Below, piece after piece: positions 1 to 7,369 of a stretch of DNA of 64,000 nucleotides. The notes under the pieces are model-generated. The model was given only the letters and a program-made list of their open reading frames with translations, made no database searches and was not told where the DNA came from. The DNA is taken from NCBI GenBank assembly GCA_024234675.1, contig JACKNU010000001.1, positions 558,001-622,000 of the forward strand, in the 5' to 3' direction. The position numbers and the translations under genes are program-made. Position 1 is the stretch's first letter. Every line of letters begins with the position of its first letter. Source of the stretch: Pseudomonadales bacterium. GTDB lineage: Bacteria > Pseudomonadota > Gammaproteobacteria > Pseudomonadales > Halieaceae.

Positions 1-1919
1 CGGGGCTCTGCATTCTCGTCGCCCTCGCGGTTGTCGGCTTCGATGCCGTTGTCACCCGCGTCTTCCGCCTGGTCGATCTGCAGGTACTGGATACTGCCCT
101 GCCAGCCATCCGTCCAGTCCAGGGAATCGTCGGCGTTACCAGTCAGGACCACGTACTTGGCGTTGACATTACCGCCGAAGAACTCGATGCCATCGTCCAG
201 GTTATTGTAGACCTGGACGAACTCGACCGAGGTACCGGAACCCACGCCCTGGAAGGCGATACCGTTGAGCTGGTTCTCGGGATCGACATTGGAACCGGCG
301 TACTTGACGACCATGTACCTGAGGCTGCCGCTGGAATCCGTGGGGTCAGCGCCGCCGAACAGGCCGGAGTTGGCCTCACCCTCCTTGGTGCAGGCCGCAG
401 TGCCGCCCTCTGCCCCCTCGGGACAGTCGTTGATGGGCGCGTTGCCATTGATCACCACCCCACCCCACAATCCACGGGTCGTCTCGTCGGCGTCGCCAAG
501 CAGGTCTCCCAGCGCTGTGAAGGTCACTGGCGCGTTGCGGGTACCGTTGACCACCAGTCGAGAGCCGCGGGAAATCACCAGGAAGTCACTGCTGGTGCCA
601 CCGTAGACGGTAGTGCCAGCCTGGACCGTCAGCGTTGCGGAGTTGGCATTATCGCCCCCGATTACGACTTTGCCCACCAGTTCATAGAGGTTGCCGGCGG
701 TCAGTTCCACATCCTCGGTGATCTCACCGGTCAGCTCGCAGACCCGTGTGCCATTGACGTCCCCAGCAGCTTCTTCGGTGCCGGCGGGGCACCCCAGGGA
801 GGGCACGCCGGGATTGCTCACGGAACCGGCAACAGTCCAGCCGCTGGTCCAGTCACCACTGCCGGGACCGAAGGCGCCAACGTAGTCGACCGCCTCGAAG
901 AAAGCGTTGCTCGGCGGTACCGCACTCACTTCACCGCCGTCCGTGGACACTTCGTCGGCGCTGTCGAGATAGGCTGTAACCATGCCGGCGTCGTCGCCGG
1001 TGACGGTTTCGGGACAGCCGAAGCTGGTACCGGCAATGGTGAGATCGGACCCAAGCAGGCCCACGGATTCGCCCTCCACGCGCAGGCAGGTAGAGGAATC
1101 GGTAACGATTGAATTCGTCAGGAACAGGCCTGTACCCCGGCGCAGGCGCAGCCCGTTCTCTCCGGGAATGCCATAGCCCGTCATATTGCTGATGGCCGGC
1201 ATCGAGCGCGGCTGGGCATTTTCGTCGCCCTCGCGGTTATCGGCCTCGATCAGGTTGTCGCCGCCGTCGCTCTGCTCCATGTAAAGGAACTGGATATTGC
1301 CCTGCCATCCGTCGGTCCAGTCCAGGGTGTCGTCGGCATTGCCGGTCAACACGACGTGCCTTGCGCTTACCGTGCCGCCAAAGAATTCGATGCCGTCATC
1401 CAGGTTGTTGTGCACCTGGACGTAATCCACAGTGGTGCCGGAACCGACGCCCTGGAAGGCGATACCATTCAACTGGTTCTCAGGATCGACGTTGGAGCCG
1501 GCATAGCTGACGACCACATATTTGAGGATACCCGAGTTGTCAGCCGGCTGGTCGCCGCCGAAAGTGCCTGAATTTGCCTCGCCTTCCTTGGTGCACTGGG
1601 CCGTGCCGCCCTGGGCGCCTTCGGGGCAGTCGTTGATCGGTGCGAAGCCGTTGATGACCAGCCCGCCCCACAGGCCGCGCGCATTGGAGGCCACGCTGCC
1701 TGCTACCGCCTCATAGGCGGTAAAAATGATCGGCTGCTCCGCCGTGCCTTCCGCGTCTATCTGGCAGCCCTGTTCGATGACTATAAAATCCGCCGAACTG
1801 CCGCCGGTGATGACCGCACCCGGAGCAATTTCCAGGACACAGTCCTGCGCCTGTACCTGCTGCCATCCGGCGAGCGCCAGGCCGGCTGTCATGGCCGCAT
1901 AAATCTTACATTTCTTCAT
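1..1919 (-). CDS. Large secreted repeat protein, probable parallel beta-helix (partial, C-terminus off window)
   Basis: The reading frame is open from the ATG at 1919 to base 1, giving 639 visible residues with the end outside the window. A signal peptide is visible (MKKCKIYAAMTAGLALAGWQ, cleavage probably after VQAQ). The body has two similar segments about 401 residues apart: RGLWGG-type motifs lie at residues ~81 and ~482. Both segments carry NDCPEG, CTKEGEANSG, GSNVDPENQLNGIAFQGVGS, DDGIEFFGG, WTDGWQG and EADNREGDENA. Regular short beta-type motifs and G/N/D richness suggest a right-handed parallel beta-helix exported to the surface or periplasm; this is inference. It starts 12 nt after the lipoprotein gene, with a GGGAG ribosome site overlapping that gene's stop, so the two form one operon. 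The upstream Pho-like box suggests phosphate control. The biochemical function is unknown. Confidence 0.85.
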   Translation of the reverse strand, partial: MKKCKIYAAMTAGLALAGWQQVQAQDCVLEIAPGAVITGGSSADFIVIEQGCQIDAEGTAEQPIIFTAYEAVAGSVASNARGLWGGLVINGFAPINDCPEGAQGGTAQCTKEGEANSGTFGGDQPADNSGILKYVVVSYAGSNVDPENQLNGIAFQGVGSGTTVDYVQVHNNLDDGIEFFGGTVSARHVVLTGNADDTLDWTDGWQGNIQFLYMEQSDGGDNLIEADNREGDENAQPRSMPAISNMTGYGIPGENGLRLRRGTGLFLTNSIVTDSSTCLRVEGESVGLLGSDLTIAGTSFGCPETVTGDDAGMVTAYLDSADEVSTDGGEVSAVPPSNAFFEAVDYVGAFGPGSGDWTSGWTVAGSVSNPGVPSLGCPAGTEEAAGDVNGTRVCELTGEITEDVELTAGNLYELVGKVVIGGDNANSATLTVQAGTTVYGGTSSDFLVISRGSRLVVNGTRNAPVTFTALGDLLGDADETTRGLWGGVVINGNAPINDCPEGAEGGTAACTKEGEANSGLFGGADPTDSSGSLRYMVVKYAGSNVDPENQLNGIAFQGVGSGTSVEFVQVYNNLDDGIEFFGGNVNAKYVVLTGNADDSLDWTDGWQGSIQYLQIDQAEDAGDNGIEADNREGDENAEP

Positions 1920-1931
1920 GTCCGTAACTCC

Positions 1932-2324
1932 CTAGTTCCGGGCGATGCGCAGGGCACCACCTTCTATGCGGTAAATGAAGTCATTCCCCAGCAGCAAGCC
2001 TGTGGGGTCCAGGGTGCCGCCCGGGAGGCAAGCCACGGAAATCACATAGACGGGTTTGCCGGCCGCGGTTGCGCCGGAATCGGTGATGCAATCGCTCAGG
2101 TTGGCGGGAATGACCGAGGCGACCTCATCGCCACCTGAGGGGGGTGGCTCGACGGGATCAGTGGGGTCGGTTGGATCAGTGGGGTCGGTGGGGCCATCGG
2201 GCGGGATGACGACATTGCCTGGCGACACGTTGCTGGACGACCCACCGCAGGCCGTGAGGACGGATACGACACCGCACAAAGACAGCGCCAGCAAGAATTT
2301 TTTCGTTCCTGTTTCGGATGACAT
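1932..2324 (-). CDS. Small proline-rich lipoprotein with (TDP)n spacer
   Basis: The protein has 130 residues. Residues 1-26 form a lipoprotein signal ending in the lipobox LTAC, then GGSSS, so a lipidated Cys26 is expected. There is no Asp at +2 (Gly instead), which in the E. coli rule favours outer-membrane sorting. Residues ~40-60 are a Pro/Thr/Asp spacer (PTDPTDPTDPTDP) encoded by 18-bp direct repeats. A ~70-residue globular end contains two Cys (DCIT and ACLPGG) that could pair. It is the first gene of a dicistron with the large repeat protein, so it may anchor or chaperone that protein at the cell surface (inference). I do not recognise the family. Confidence 0.8.
   Translation of the reverse strand: MSSETGTKKFLLALSLCGVVSVLTACGGSSSNVSPGNVVIPPDGPTDPTDPTDPTDPVEPPPSGGDEVASVIPANLSDCITDSGATAAGKPVYVISVACLPGGTLDPTGLLLGNDFIYRIEGGALRIARN
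2154..2189. repeat. 18-bp tandem direct repeat (2 copies) coding for TDPTDP
   Basis: Two copies of an 18-bp unit lie at 2154-2171 and 2172-2189 and differ only at the first base. Each is itself two related 9-mers. They encode the Thr-Asp-Pro spacer of the lipoprotein. The unit is a multiple of three, so slippage would change spacer length without breaking the frame. Confidence 0.85.
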
Positions 2325-2408
2325 TGGTTAACCCCTATGGTTCAGTAAAATATGGCCGTGCGATCAGCTCGCGCCTTGCACCGACTGGCGACATCCTATG
2401 TTCAACAG

Positions 2409-2426
2409 ATGACAGCCGGGTGAAGC
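2409..2426 (-). promoter_or_regulatory. Candidate PhoB box upstream of the lipoprotein/repeat-protein operon
   Basis: Read on the minus strand this is GCTTCAC-CCGG-CTGTCAT: one perfect half-site (CTGTCAT) and one weak one (4 of 7), phased at 11 bp. It lies 84 bp before the start at 2324. A -10-like CATAGGAT follows at a suitable distance. The E. coli consensus (CTGTCAT, 4-nt spacer, CTGTCAY) is the comparison used. Confidence 0.45.
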
Positions 2427-2616
2427 TTGTATTGCAGAATGATTACATTTTCGCTGCGCAGAGACCGCGACCGGAACATGCCTGCGACGACGCAGCGCGC
2501 TTGGACGCCCCGATTTCAGGGCGACGCGTGTACGACTGGAAAGGGGACGGGAAGAGGCCGGCGCCAACAACTGCCAGTTTTGCAGGGCCTGAGCGCCCCG
2601 TGTGCGGTACGGCGGT

Positions 2617-2973
2617 CTAGAGCGCTAATGTGACGTGGCGAAAACCCTGGGCACTGCAATTGTCACTGCTCACGAAAGACTCGAGACGCTCGTTGATCTG
2701 CCGGGCATCGTCAGCGGCGACGGAGAACATGAGCCCATCATAATAGCCCAGCGCTTTGGCGAGGATGGCGTCGCGCTCACTGTCCTGAAAACCATCCAGC
2801 ACCTTATGGGTGCGCTCGCCGTACTCTTCTTCACTGAGGTAACCGAGGGATTGTTCGGCCAGCACGCAGGCCAGCTGGCGCGAGGCGTGAAATTCCTCGG
2901 GGGCCAGGGAGAGAGCCAGTGCCTGGCCGCTGGCCAGCAGACTGAGTACGAACAGGATCGTCTTGTGGTTCAT
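2617..2973 (-). CDS. Small secreted protein of unknown function, probably Pho-regulated
   Basis: The protein has 118 residues. The signal peptide is MNHKTILFVLSLLASGQALA, followed by a mature ~98-residue acidic protein with two cysteines (LACVLAE and DNCSAQG) that could form one disulphide. The mature part looks mostly alpha-helical. An AGGAA ribosome site lies 7 nt before the ATG. The gene stands alone, with three PhoB-type half-sites phased at 11 bp about 70 bp upstream. This is the best-looking Pho site in front of an uncharacterised gene here. It is divergent from the 109-residue secreted protein at 3301. I do not recognise a domain and assign no function. Confidence 0.75.
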   Translation of the reverse strand: MNHKTILFVLSLLASGQALALSLAPEEFHASRQLACVLAEQSLGYLSEEEYGERTHKVLDGFQDSERDAILAKALGYYDGLMFSVAADDARQINERLESFVSSDNCSAQGFRHVTLAL

Positions 2974-3040
2974 TGGTGTTCCTGGCTGTTGGTTAAACGG
3001 GAGCAGGCCCGCCGGATCAGCGCCAAGATAACGCCGCTTG

Positions 3041-3069
3041 ATGACATTCCGGTGACAGTTTGTTGACAG
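3041..3069 (-). promoter_or_regulatory. PhoB box: three half-sites, 11-bp phased
   Basis: On the minus strand CTGTCAA (3069-3063), CTGTCAC (3058-3052) and ATGTCAT (3047-3041) follow each other at exact 11-bp steps, as in natural PhoB binding arrays. The site ends 67 bp before the start at 2973. A -10-like TTATCT lies just downstream. This is one of the strongest Pho boxes in the window. Confidence 0.75.
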
Positions 3070-3190
3070 TATGGTCGCGGACCGGAAGCGCGTGACTAGC
3101 AGAACCAGGTTTCACTATTATGAATATTTTATGACAAAGGTGGTTATGCCGCCGGTTTTCGCGGTAGAGTCCGTTGAGACGTCACTAACA

Positions 3191-3219
3191 CAGTTATTTT
3201 ACTGTTTGATGACAGTTTG
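3191..3219 (+). promoter_or_regulatory. Possible PhoB-type site before the 109-residue secreted protein
   Basis: CAGTTAT (3191), CTGTTTG (3202) and CAGTTTG (3213) repeat at 11-bp steps, 81 bp before the ATG at 3301, with a TTAATC -10-like box at about 3224. The match to CTGTCAT is weak in this orientation. On the opposite strand there is one perfect CTGTCAT (3215-3209) with two poor phased partners, so orientation is uncertain. The 327-bp gene-free stretch 2974-3300 holds this site and the one at 3041; I see nothing else in it. Confidence 0.4.
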
Positions 3220-3300
3220 AAGACTTAATCTGGAACGTCGGGAAGCCCCGCGTTTGCAACAGGCCGCAGCAGACGGCCGTATATATAAGGAGAGACGACC

Positions 3301-3630
3301 ATGAAGATCGTTAAAGTACTGATCGCTGCCGCCGCCCTGCCCCTGCTGGCGAGCGCCGCGTTCGCCGACAGCAGCAAAGACTGCATTCTGGAGGGCACGG
3401 TCCACAAGAATAGTGACGCCGCGCAACAGGGCGTGAACGTGAAGTTCCACTCCGTCAGCAAGTACGACGAGGATGCCAACTGCCGGGTCCGGCGCGGTGA
3501 GAAAATGGAGTTCAAGCTCCCGCCCGATCCCAGAGTGCAGGATGCGGAGGACGGCAGTCCGGTGAAGTACCGCTACCGCAAGGAGAGCGACGGTTCCAGC
3601 AGCACCGAGCTGATCAGCGTCGGGGCCTGA
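3301..3630 (+). CDS. Small secreted charged protein of unknown function
   Basis: The protein has 109 residues. The signal peptide is MKIVKVLIAAAALPLLASAA followed by FA, with cleavage likely before DSSKDC. The mature ~86 residues are polar and charged, contain two Cys (KDCILEG and ANCRVRR), and look beta-rich. A strong AAGGAG ribosome site lies just before the ATG. It is monocistronic and ends at a bidirectional terminator shared with the convergent porin gene. The upstream 11-bp-phased repeats suggest PhoB control. I recognise no domain; a periplasmic or secreted binding role is possible but not shown by the sequence. Confidence 0.75.
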   Translation: MKIVKVLIAAAALPLLASAAFADSSKDCILEGTVHKNSDAAQQGVNVKFHSVSKYDEDANCRVRRGEKMEFKLPPDPRVQDAEDGSPVKYRYRKESDGSSSTELISVGA

Positions 3631-3634
3631 AACC

Positions 3635-3680
3635 AAGGCCCTGCCTGCCCCGCCCTGGCGGCGGGGTGAGACAGGGCCTT
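3635..3680. terminator. Bidirectional terminator between convergent genes
   Basis: The outer stem AAGGCCCTG/CAGGGCCTT encloses an inner CCCCGCC/GGCGGGG hairpin, with A- and T-rich flanks. It lies between the convergent ends at 3630 and 3718 and could serve both. Confidence 0.7.
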
Positions 3681-3717
3681 TACCTCCCTGGCGGCCATCC
3701 CTGGCCGCTGCCGAGTG

Positions 3718-4986
3718 CTAGTATTTGAAGTATGTATCCAGCTGTAGACGCTGATAGCCGTCGTCATTACCAAGGTCCACGCCGGTATTGCCGTCGTAGT
3801 AACCCGCGGCGATGGCCCAGTTATTATCCAGCATATAGGTGGCGCTGTACTTGCTGCCCTTGCCGTCGGTACCGCCGCCCATGAAATCGGAGTCTGTGAC
3901 CAGGCCCAGGGTCGCGTTGGCATCGAGTTGTTCGTACTGGTAGGCCAGCTGCCAGCTGCCCTTGCCCTTGGCTTTACCCAGTGAGATGCCGGCAATATAA
4001 CCGCTGTCATACTCGTCGGCATCATCGTTGTAGACGTAGTCACCGAATACGGCCAGCGGCAGGTCAAACAGCTCGAAGGTCAGGCCCAGGGAGCCGTGAT
4101 AGAGCTTGTAGTCGTACTCATAGACCTCGACACCGTTCACTATGACGGTTGAGTTGCCGAAGAAGTCGTCGTCATAAATTGACTGCAGCCCCTTGGTGGG
4201 AAAATCCAGGTAGCCGGCGGCGGCGGTCAACTGCATGCTGTCGAATAATGCGAAGTTGGCGCCCAGCTGCGCGCCCCAGAAGGCCTCATCGTCGGTGTTG
4301 CTGTCGCTCTCGATATAGCTGTAGGTACCGTTGGCGAAGAACATGCCGCTTGCCCACTGCACCGCAGCGCCCTCGGGACGAAAATCGCTGTCCCAGATAA
4401 GCTGGCTCTTCTGCTCTACGTAGTACGGATTCTTGAATTTACCGGCGGTGACCGCGGTGTCCTCAAGGCCGGTCCAGGTGAAGTAGGCGAGATCCAGGCG
4501 CAGGTCCTTGGTGGAGCCGCCGCCTCCCAGGGTCTGGTTGGTGGATACCGGGTCGTCGCCGCCGGTGGCCATACCCAGGCCGACGGTGGTGTTGGTAGTG
4601 GTCTTGGCAATGAGTTCGGCCCGGGCCCGGATACGGTCGCGACTGCGGTCCGACCTGCTGTCCTGCTGTATGTCTTCGTAGCGATAGCGGAAGTCTCCCT
4701 TCCACTTTATTCTCTCTGCCCAGGAGGTCTCCTCATTCTGCTTTTTGACCAGCGTCAGGTCATCCCTGGCCACGACCAGTTCTTCCCTGGCGCCTTCCAG
4801 CTGCTGGACCGAATTGGTGGTGGATTCCCGCAGCTGGTTGTTCTCGGCCTCCAGCGTACTCAGGCGCTGCGCCATGGCCGCCATCTGTGCCTTGAGTTCA
4901 GCAAATTCGGCATCGGACACCGCCGCGTAAGCGCCGCTGCTGCCCAGCAAGGTGCTGGATACTGCCGCCGCAAGTAGTTTGTTCAT
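3718..4986 (-). CDS. Putative outer-membrane porin (PF16930-like), probably phosphate-responsive
   Basis: The protein has 422 residues. A signal peptide (MNKLLAAAVSSTLLGSSGAY, then AAV) is followed by a coiled-coil stretch at residues ~25-85 (heptad-like LKAQMAAMAQRLSTLEAEN). A beta-barrel follows with the family motifs GDFRYRYE, DRIRARAEL, GLGMATGGDDPVSTNQTLG and LDLAYFTW. It ends in an aromatic Y, as outer-membrane barrels do. The N-terminal coiled coil probably trimerises in the periplasm, as in OprO/OprP-type porins. A Pho-like box 71 bp upstream and the pst neighbours suggest phosphate or organophosphate uptake; substrate specificity cannot be read from the sequence. Confidence 0.85.
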   Translation of the reverse strand: MNKLLAAAVSSTLLGSSGAYAAVSDAEFAELKAQMAAMAQRLSTLEAENNQLRESTTNSVQQLEGAREELVVARDDLTLVKKQNEETSWAERIKWKGDFRYRYEDIQQDSRSDRSRDRIRARAELIAKTTTNTTVGLGMATGGDDPVSTNQTLGGGGSTKDLRLDLAYFTWTGLEDTAVTAGKFKNPYYVEQKSQLIWDSDFRPEGAAVQWASGMFFANGTYSYIESDSNTDDEAFWGAQLGANFALFDSMQLTAAAGYLDFPTKGLQSIYDDDFFGNSTVIVNGVEVYEYDYKLYHGSLGLTFELFDLPLAVFGDYVYNDDADEYDSGYIAGISLGKAKGKGSWQLAYQYEQLDANATLGLVTDSDFMGGGTDGKGSKYSATYMLDNNWAIAAGYYDGNTGVDLGNDDGYQRLQLDTYFKY

Positions 4987-5057
4987 GTTGCCTTCCCCCG
5001 GTTGGTTTCCTGGTATGCACGCAGCCGTGCATCGGGGGCAGAGCTTACTGCTGAATT

Positions 5058-5075
5058 ATGACGTTTTTATTACAA
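5058..5075 (-). promoter_or_regulatory. Candidate PhoB box upstream of the porin
   Basis: On the minus strand this reads TTGTAAT-AAAA-ACGTCAT: two half-sites with 5 of 7 matches each, 11-bp phasing and an A-rich spacer. It lies 71 bp before the porin start at 4986. Confidence 0.5.
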
Positions 5076-5366
5076 TAGCCTCCGGGCAGAGGCCTGCGTT
5101 GCCAGTGGAGTGTCATCTCTTGGTAACAAAGCTTCCCTGGAGGCACTTTTTTGGTGCGGCTGAAGCTGCGCCGACAGCAAGGTGGGCGGTGGAGCCTATC
5201 GCGAAAACGCGTCTGGACCAGTCAGTTCAGGTGAAGATCCCGACCAGAGCGTAGCTGATGCTGACGACCACCAGCGCCTCCAAAGCCAACCAAGGCGCCG
5301 TAACGCGAGGGCTCCTGGCGTTCAGTTCTTTGTGTGCTGTCTGCAAGTTCACTACTACCACCGTCC

Positions 5367-5394
5367 TTTGGTGTCGTTTGTATATACATATAAT
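5367..5394 (+). promoter_or_regulatory. Probable sigma-70 promoter of the RHH gene
   Basis: A perfect TATAAT -10 lies at 5389-5394 with a poor TTTGGT -35 at 5367-5372 (16-bp spacer). The alternating TGTATATACATA just before the -10 is close to a palindrome and could be an operator for autoregulation. About 80 nt of leader precede the ATG. Confidence 0.4.
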
Positions 5395-5473
5395 ACACGC
5401 GAATGAGGTAAAGACAAGGCTCACAGCTGTGCTAAAATACCATTTCTTAACAATTAGTTAGCGTAAACTCTGA

Positions 5474-5644
5474 ATGTCCAAGACCAAGTTGCTCAACATC
5501 CGCATCGACCCCGACCTCAAGAAACGGGCAAAGAAGCTCGCTGAGGCGGATGGGCGCTCCCTGTCCAACTGGGTTACCAACCTGATATCGAGCAAGGTCA
5601 AGGAAGCGGAAAAAAAAGACGGCAAAGAGGCCAGGAAAAACTAG
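5474..5644 (+). CDS. Ribbon-helix-helix DNA-binding protein, 56 residues
   Basis: It runs from ATG at 5474 to TAG at 5642-5644. Residues 5-12 (KLLNIRID) form the beta-strand that dimerises and enters the DNA groove in Arc/MetJ-type proteins. LKKRAKKLAEADGRSLSNWV gives helix 1, the turn and the start of helix 2. The Lys/Glu-rich tail is disordered. RHH proteins are DNA-binding dimers, often antitoxins or plasmid/phage regulators, but no toxin-like gene lies beside this one. It is convergent with phoU and shares no operon. A solitary regulator is the simplest reading. Confidence 0.8.
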   Translation: MSKTKLLNIRIDPDLKKRAKKLAEADGRSLSNWVTNLISSKVKEAEKKDGKEARKN

Positions 5645-5671
5645 CAATCCGAAGGCCTCGCCCCGGCCGGT

Positions 5672-6394
5672 CTATGCCCGGGGTTGATAGCGCTGCTTTA
5701 TCTCCTCCACACTCAAGTGACGCACATCGGCTCCCCTGACCAGATAGACCACTTCCTCACAGAGGTTTACCGCGTGGTCGCCAATGCGCTCCAGGGCCCG
5801 AGCACAACTGTTTATCCGCAGCATGTTCTTGACTCGCTGGGGTTGCTCCATGATGTGTGAGATCAGCAGCCTGTTCAGCGACTTGAATTCCCGGTCTATC
5901 TCCGGATCCCTGGCTATTATTTCTATGGCCGACTGCACATCCAGGCGGGCAAACGCATCCAGCGCACCGCGCAGCATTTCCGACACTTCCTTTCCCAGGT
6001 GCAAAGGCTCCGCGATATAGGCATGCCTATCGGGGGCGTCGGCCAGCTTGCGTGCCTTGCGGCCTATTTTGGACGCCTCGTCACCGATACGCTCGAGGTT
6101 GGCCACCATGCGGATAATGGCGACAATCATGCGCAGATCGCCCGCCGCCGGCTGCCGGCGCGCCAGGATATCGGTGCACTGGTCGCATATCTTCACCTCC
6201 AGGTCATTCACCTCGTAATCACCGCCGGCCACCTGCGAGGCCAACTCCGCGTTCCCCTTCACAAGTGATTCCAATGCCAGTTGGCATTGTCGCTCCACCA
6301 CGCCACCCATGGTGAGCACCCGCTCGCGCAACGCTTCCAACTCGGCGTTGTAACGCTGCGAGGTGTGCTCGCCAATTTTGGTATTATTTTCCAT
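5672..6394 (-). CDS. phoU: PhoU phosphate signalling protein, copy in pst operon
   Basis: The protein has 240 residues from ATG 6394. I prefer this start to the one at 6424 because GGGAGG sits 8 nt upstream and the length then equals that of the second PhoU. It has two PhoU repeats, each with a metal-binding ExxxD/DxxxD-type helix (NLERIGDEA at ~95-103, ALERIGDHA at ~200). PhoU sits at the membrane between PstB and PhoR, keeps PhoR in its inhibiting state when phosphate is ample, and restrains Pst uptake. It is the last gene of pstSCAB-phoU, 22 nt after pstB. Confidence 0.95.
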   Translation of the reverse strand: MENNTKIGEHTSQRYNAELEALRERVLTMGGVVERQCQLALESLVKGNAELASQVAGGDYEVNDLEVKICDQCTDILARRQPAAGDLRMIVAIIRMVANLERIGDEASKIGRKARKLADAPDRHAYIAEPLHLGKEVSEMLRGALDAFARLDVQSAIEIIARDPEIDREFKSLNRLLISHIMEQPQRVKNMLRINSCARALERIGDHAVNLCEEVVYLVRGADVRHLSVEEIKQRYQPRA

Positions 6395-6416
6395 AAGGCA
6401 CGCCTCCCGTCCGCTG

Positions 6417-7349
6417 TCAGCCAAAACGGCCGGTGATATAGTTCTCTGTCAACTCGTGCCGGGGCATGGTGAATATCTGCTTGGTCTCGCCGACCTCGAT
6501 CAATTTCCCCAAGTGAAAATACGCCGTGCGCTGGGAAACCCGGGCCGCCTGCTGCATAGAGTGCGTGACGATTGCAATGGTGTAGTTCTCTTTCAACTCG
6601 TCGATCAGTTCCTCGATACGGGCTGTGGCGATGGGGTCCAGCGCAGAGCATGGTTCGTCCATGAGAATCACTTCCGGGCTCACCGCAATGGCCCGGGCAA
6701 TACAAAGACGCTGCTGTTGCCCGCCGGAAAGACCGGTTCCCGGCTTATCGAGGCTGTCCTTGACCTCCTCAAACAGGCTGGCTCGTCGCAAGCTGTTCTC
6801 GACAATCTCATCCATCTCGGCCCTGTTGTGGGCCAAGCCGTGAATCCGGGGGCCGTAAGCGACGTTCTCGTAGATGGACTTTGGGAAGGGGTTGGGCTTC
6901 TGGAAAACCATGCCCACCCTGGCCCGCAGCAACACGGTGTCCTGCCCCGAACCGTAGATATCCTCGCCATCCAGGGAGAACTCTCCCTCGACCCGACAGA
7001 TGGGAATTATATCGTTCATGCGATTAAGGGTACGCAGAAACGTCGACTTGCCGCAGCCTGACGGGCCGATCATGGCGATCACTTCGTTGCGGCCAATATC
7101 CAGTGACACGTCGGTGATGGCCTGCTTGTCGCCGTAGTATACGTTGACCTTGCGGGCGCTCATCTTGGCATTTTCGACTAGCGGCGTGCCGATCGTTTCA
7201 TAGGCATCGCCTACCGACCCGTGATCACGTATATCCAGCGGGATGCGGGGAGCGGCCTCGCTGGCAACAGTTTCCTGGGTACTACCGGTATCCATAACAT
7301 TCTCCCCTGCTGCCGAAGACAGCGAGTTTAAGGCTTTCGGACTGTCCAT
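6417..7349 (-). CDS. pstB: Phosphate ABC transporter ATP-binding protein PstB
   Basis: The protein has 310 residues. Walker A is GPSGCGKST, the Q-loop FQKPNPFPKSI, the signature LSGGQQQR, Walker B VILMDEPCSALD, and the switch His lies in VTHSMQQA. It powers high-affinity phosphate import through PstC/PstA. It carries a ~60-residue N-terminal extension relative to E. coli PstB (257 aa). The start at 7349 is supported by GGAGGT close upstream, so the extension seems real. The gene lies 20 nt after pstA. Confidence 0.96.
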   Translation of the reverse strand: MDSPKALNSLSSAAGENVMDTGSTQETVASEAAPRIPLDIRDHGSVGDAYETIGTPLVENAKMSARKVNVYYGDKQAITDVSLDIGRNEVIAMIGPSGCGKSTFLRTLNRMNDIIPICRVEGEFSLDGEDIYGSGQDTVLLRARVGMVFQKPNPFPKSIYENVAYGPRIHGLAHNRAEMDEIVENSLRRASLFEEVKDSLDKPGTGLSGGQQQRLCIARAIAVSPEVILMDEPCSALDPIATARIEELIDELKENYTIAIVTHSMQQAARVSQRTAYFHLGKLIEVGETKQIFTMPRHELTENYITGRFG

Positions 7350-7369
7350 TCATACCTCCGGCACAACAA

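Larger units (their letters stand above)
4987..5473. other. 487-bp intergenic region between divergent porin and RHH genes
   Basis: It holds the porin leader and Pho-like box (5058-5075) on the left, and the AT-rich promoter region of the ribbon-helix-helix gene on the right (about 5360-5473). The ~280 bp between them carry no coding signal or structured RNA that I can defend. Confidence 0.6.

Noticed and set aside
5474..5644. Type II toxin-antitoxin module
   Set aside because: Only an RHH protein is present; neither neighbouring gene (porin, phoU) is a toxin and no small partner frame is visible.
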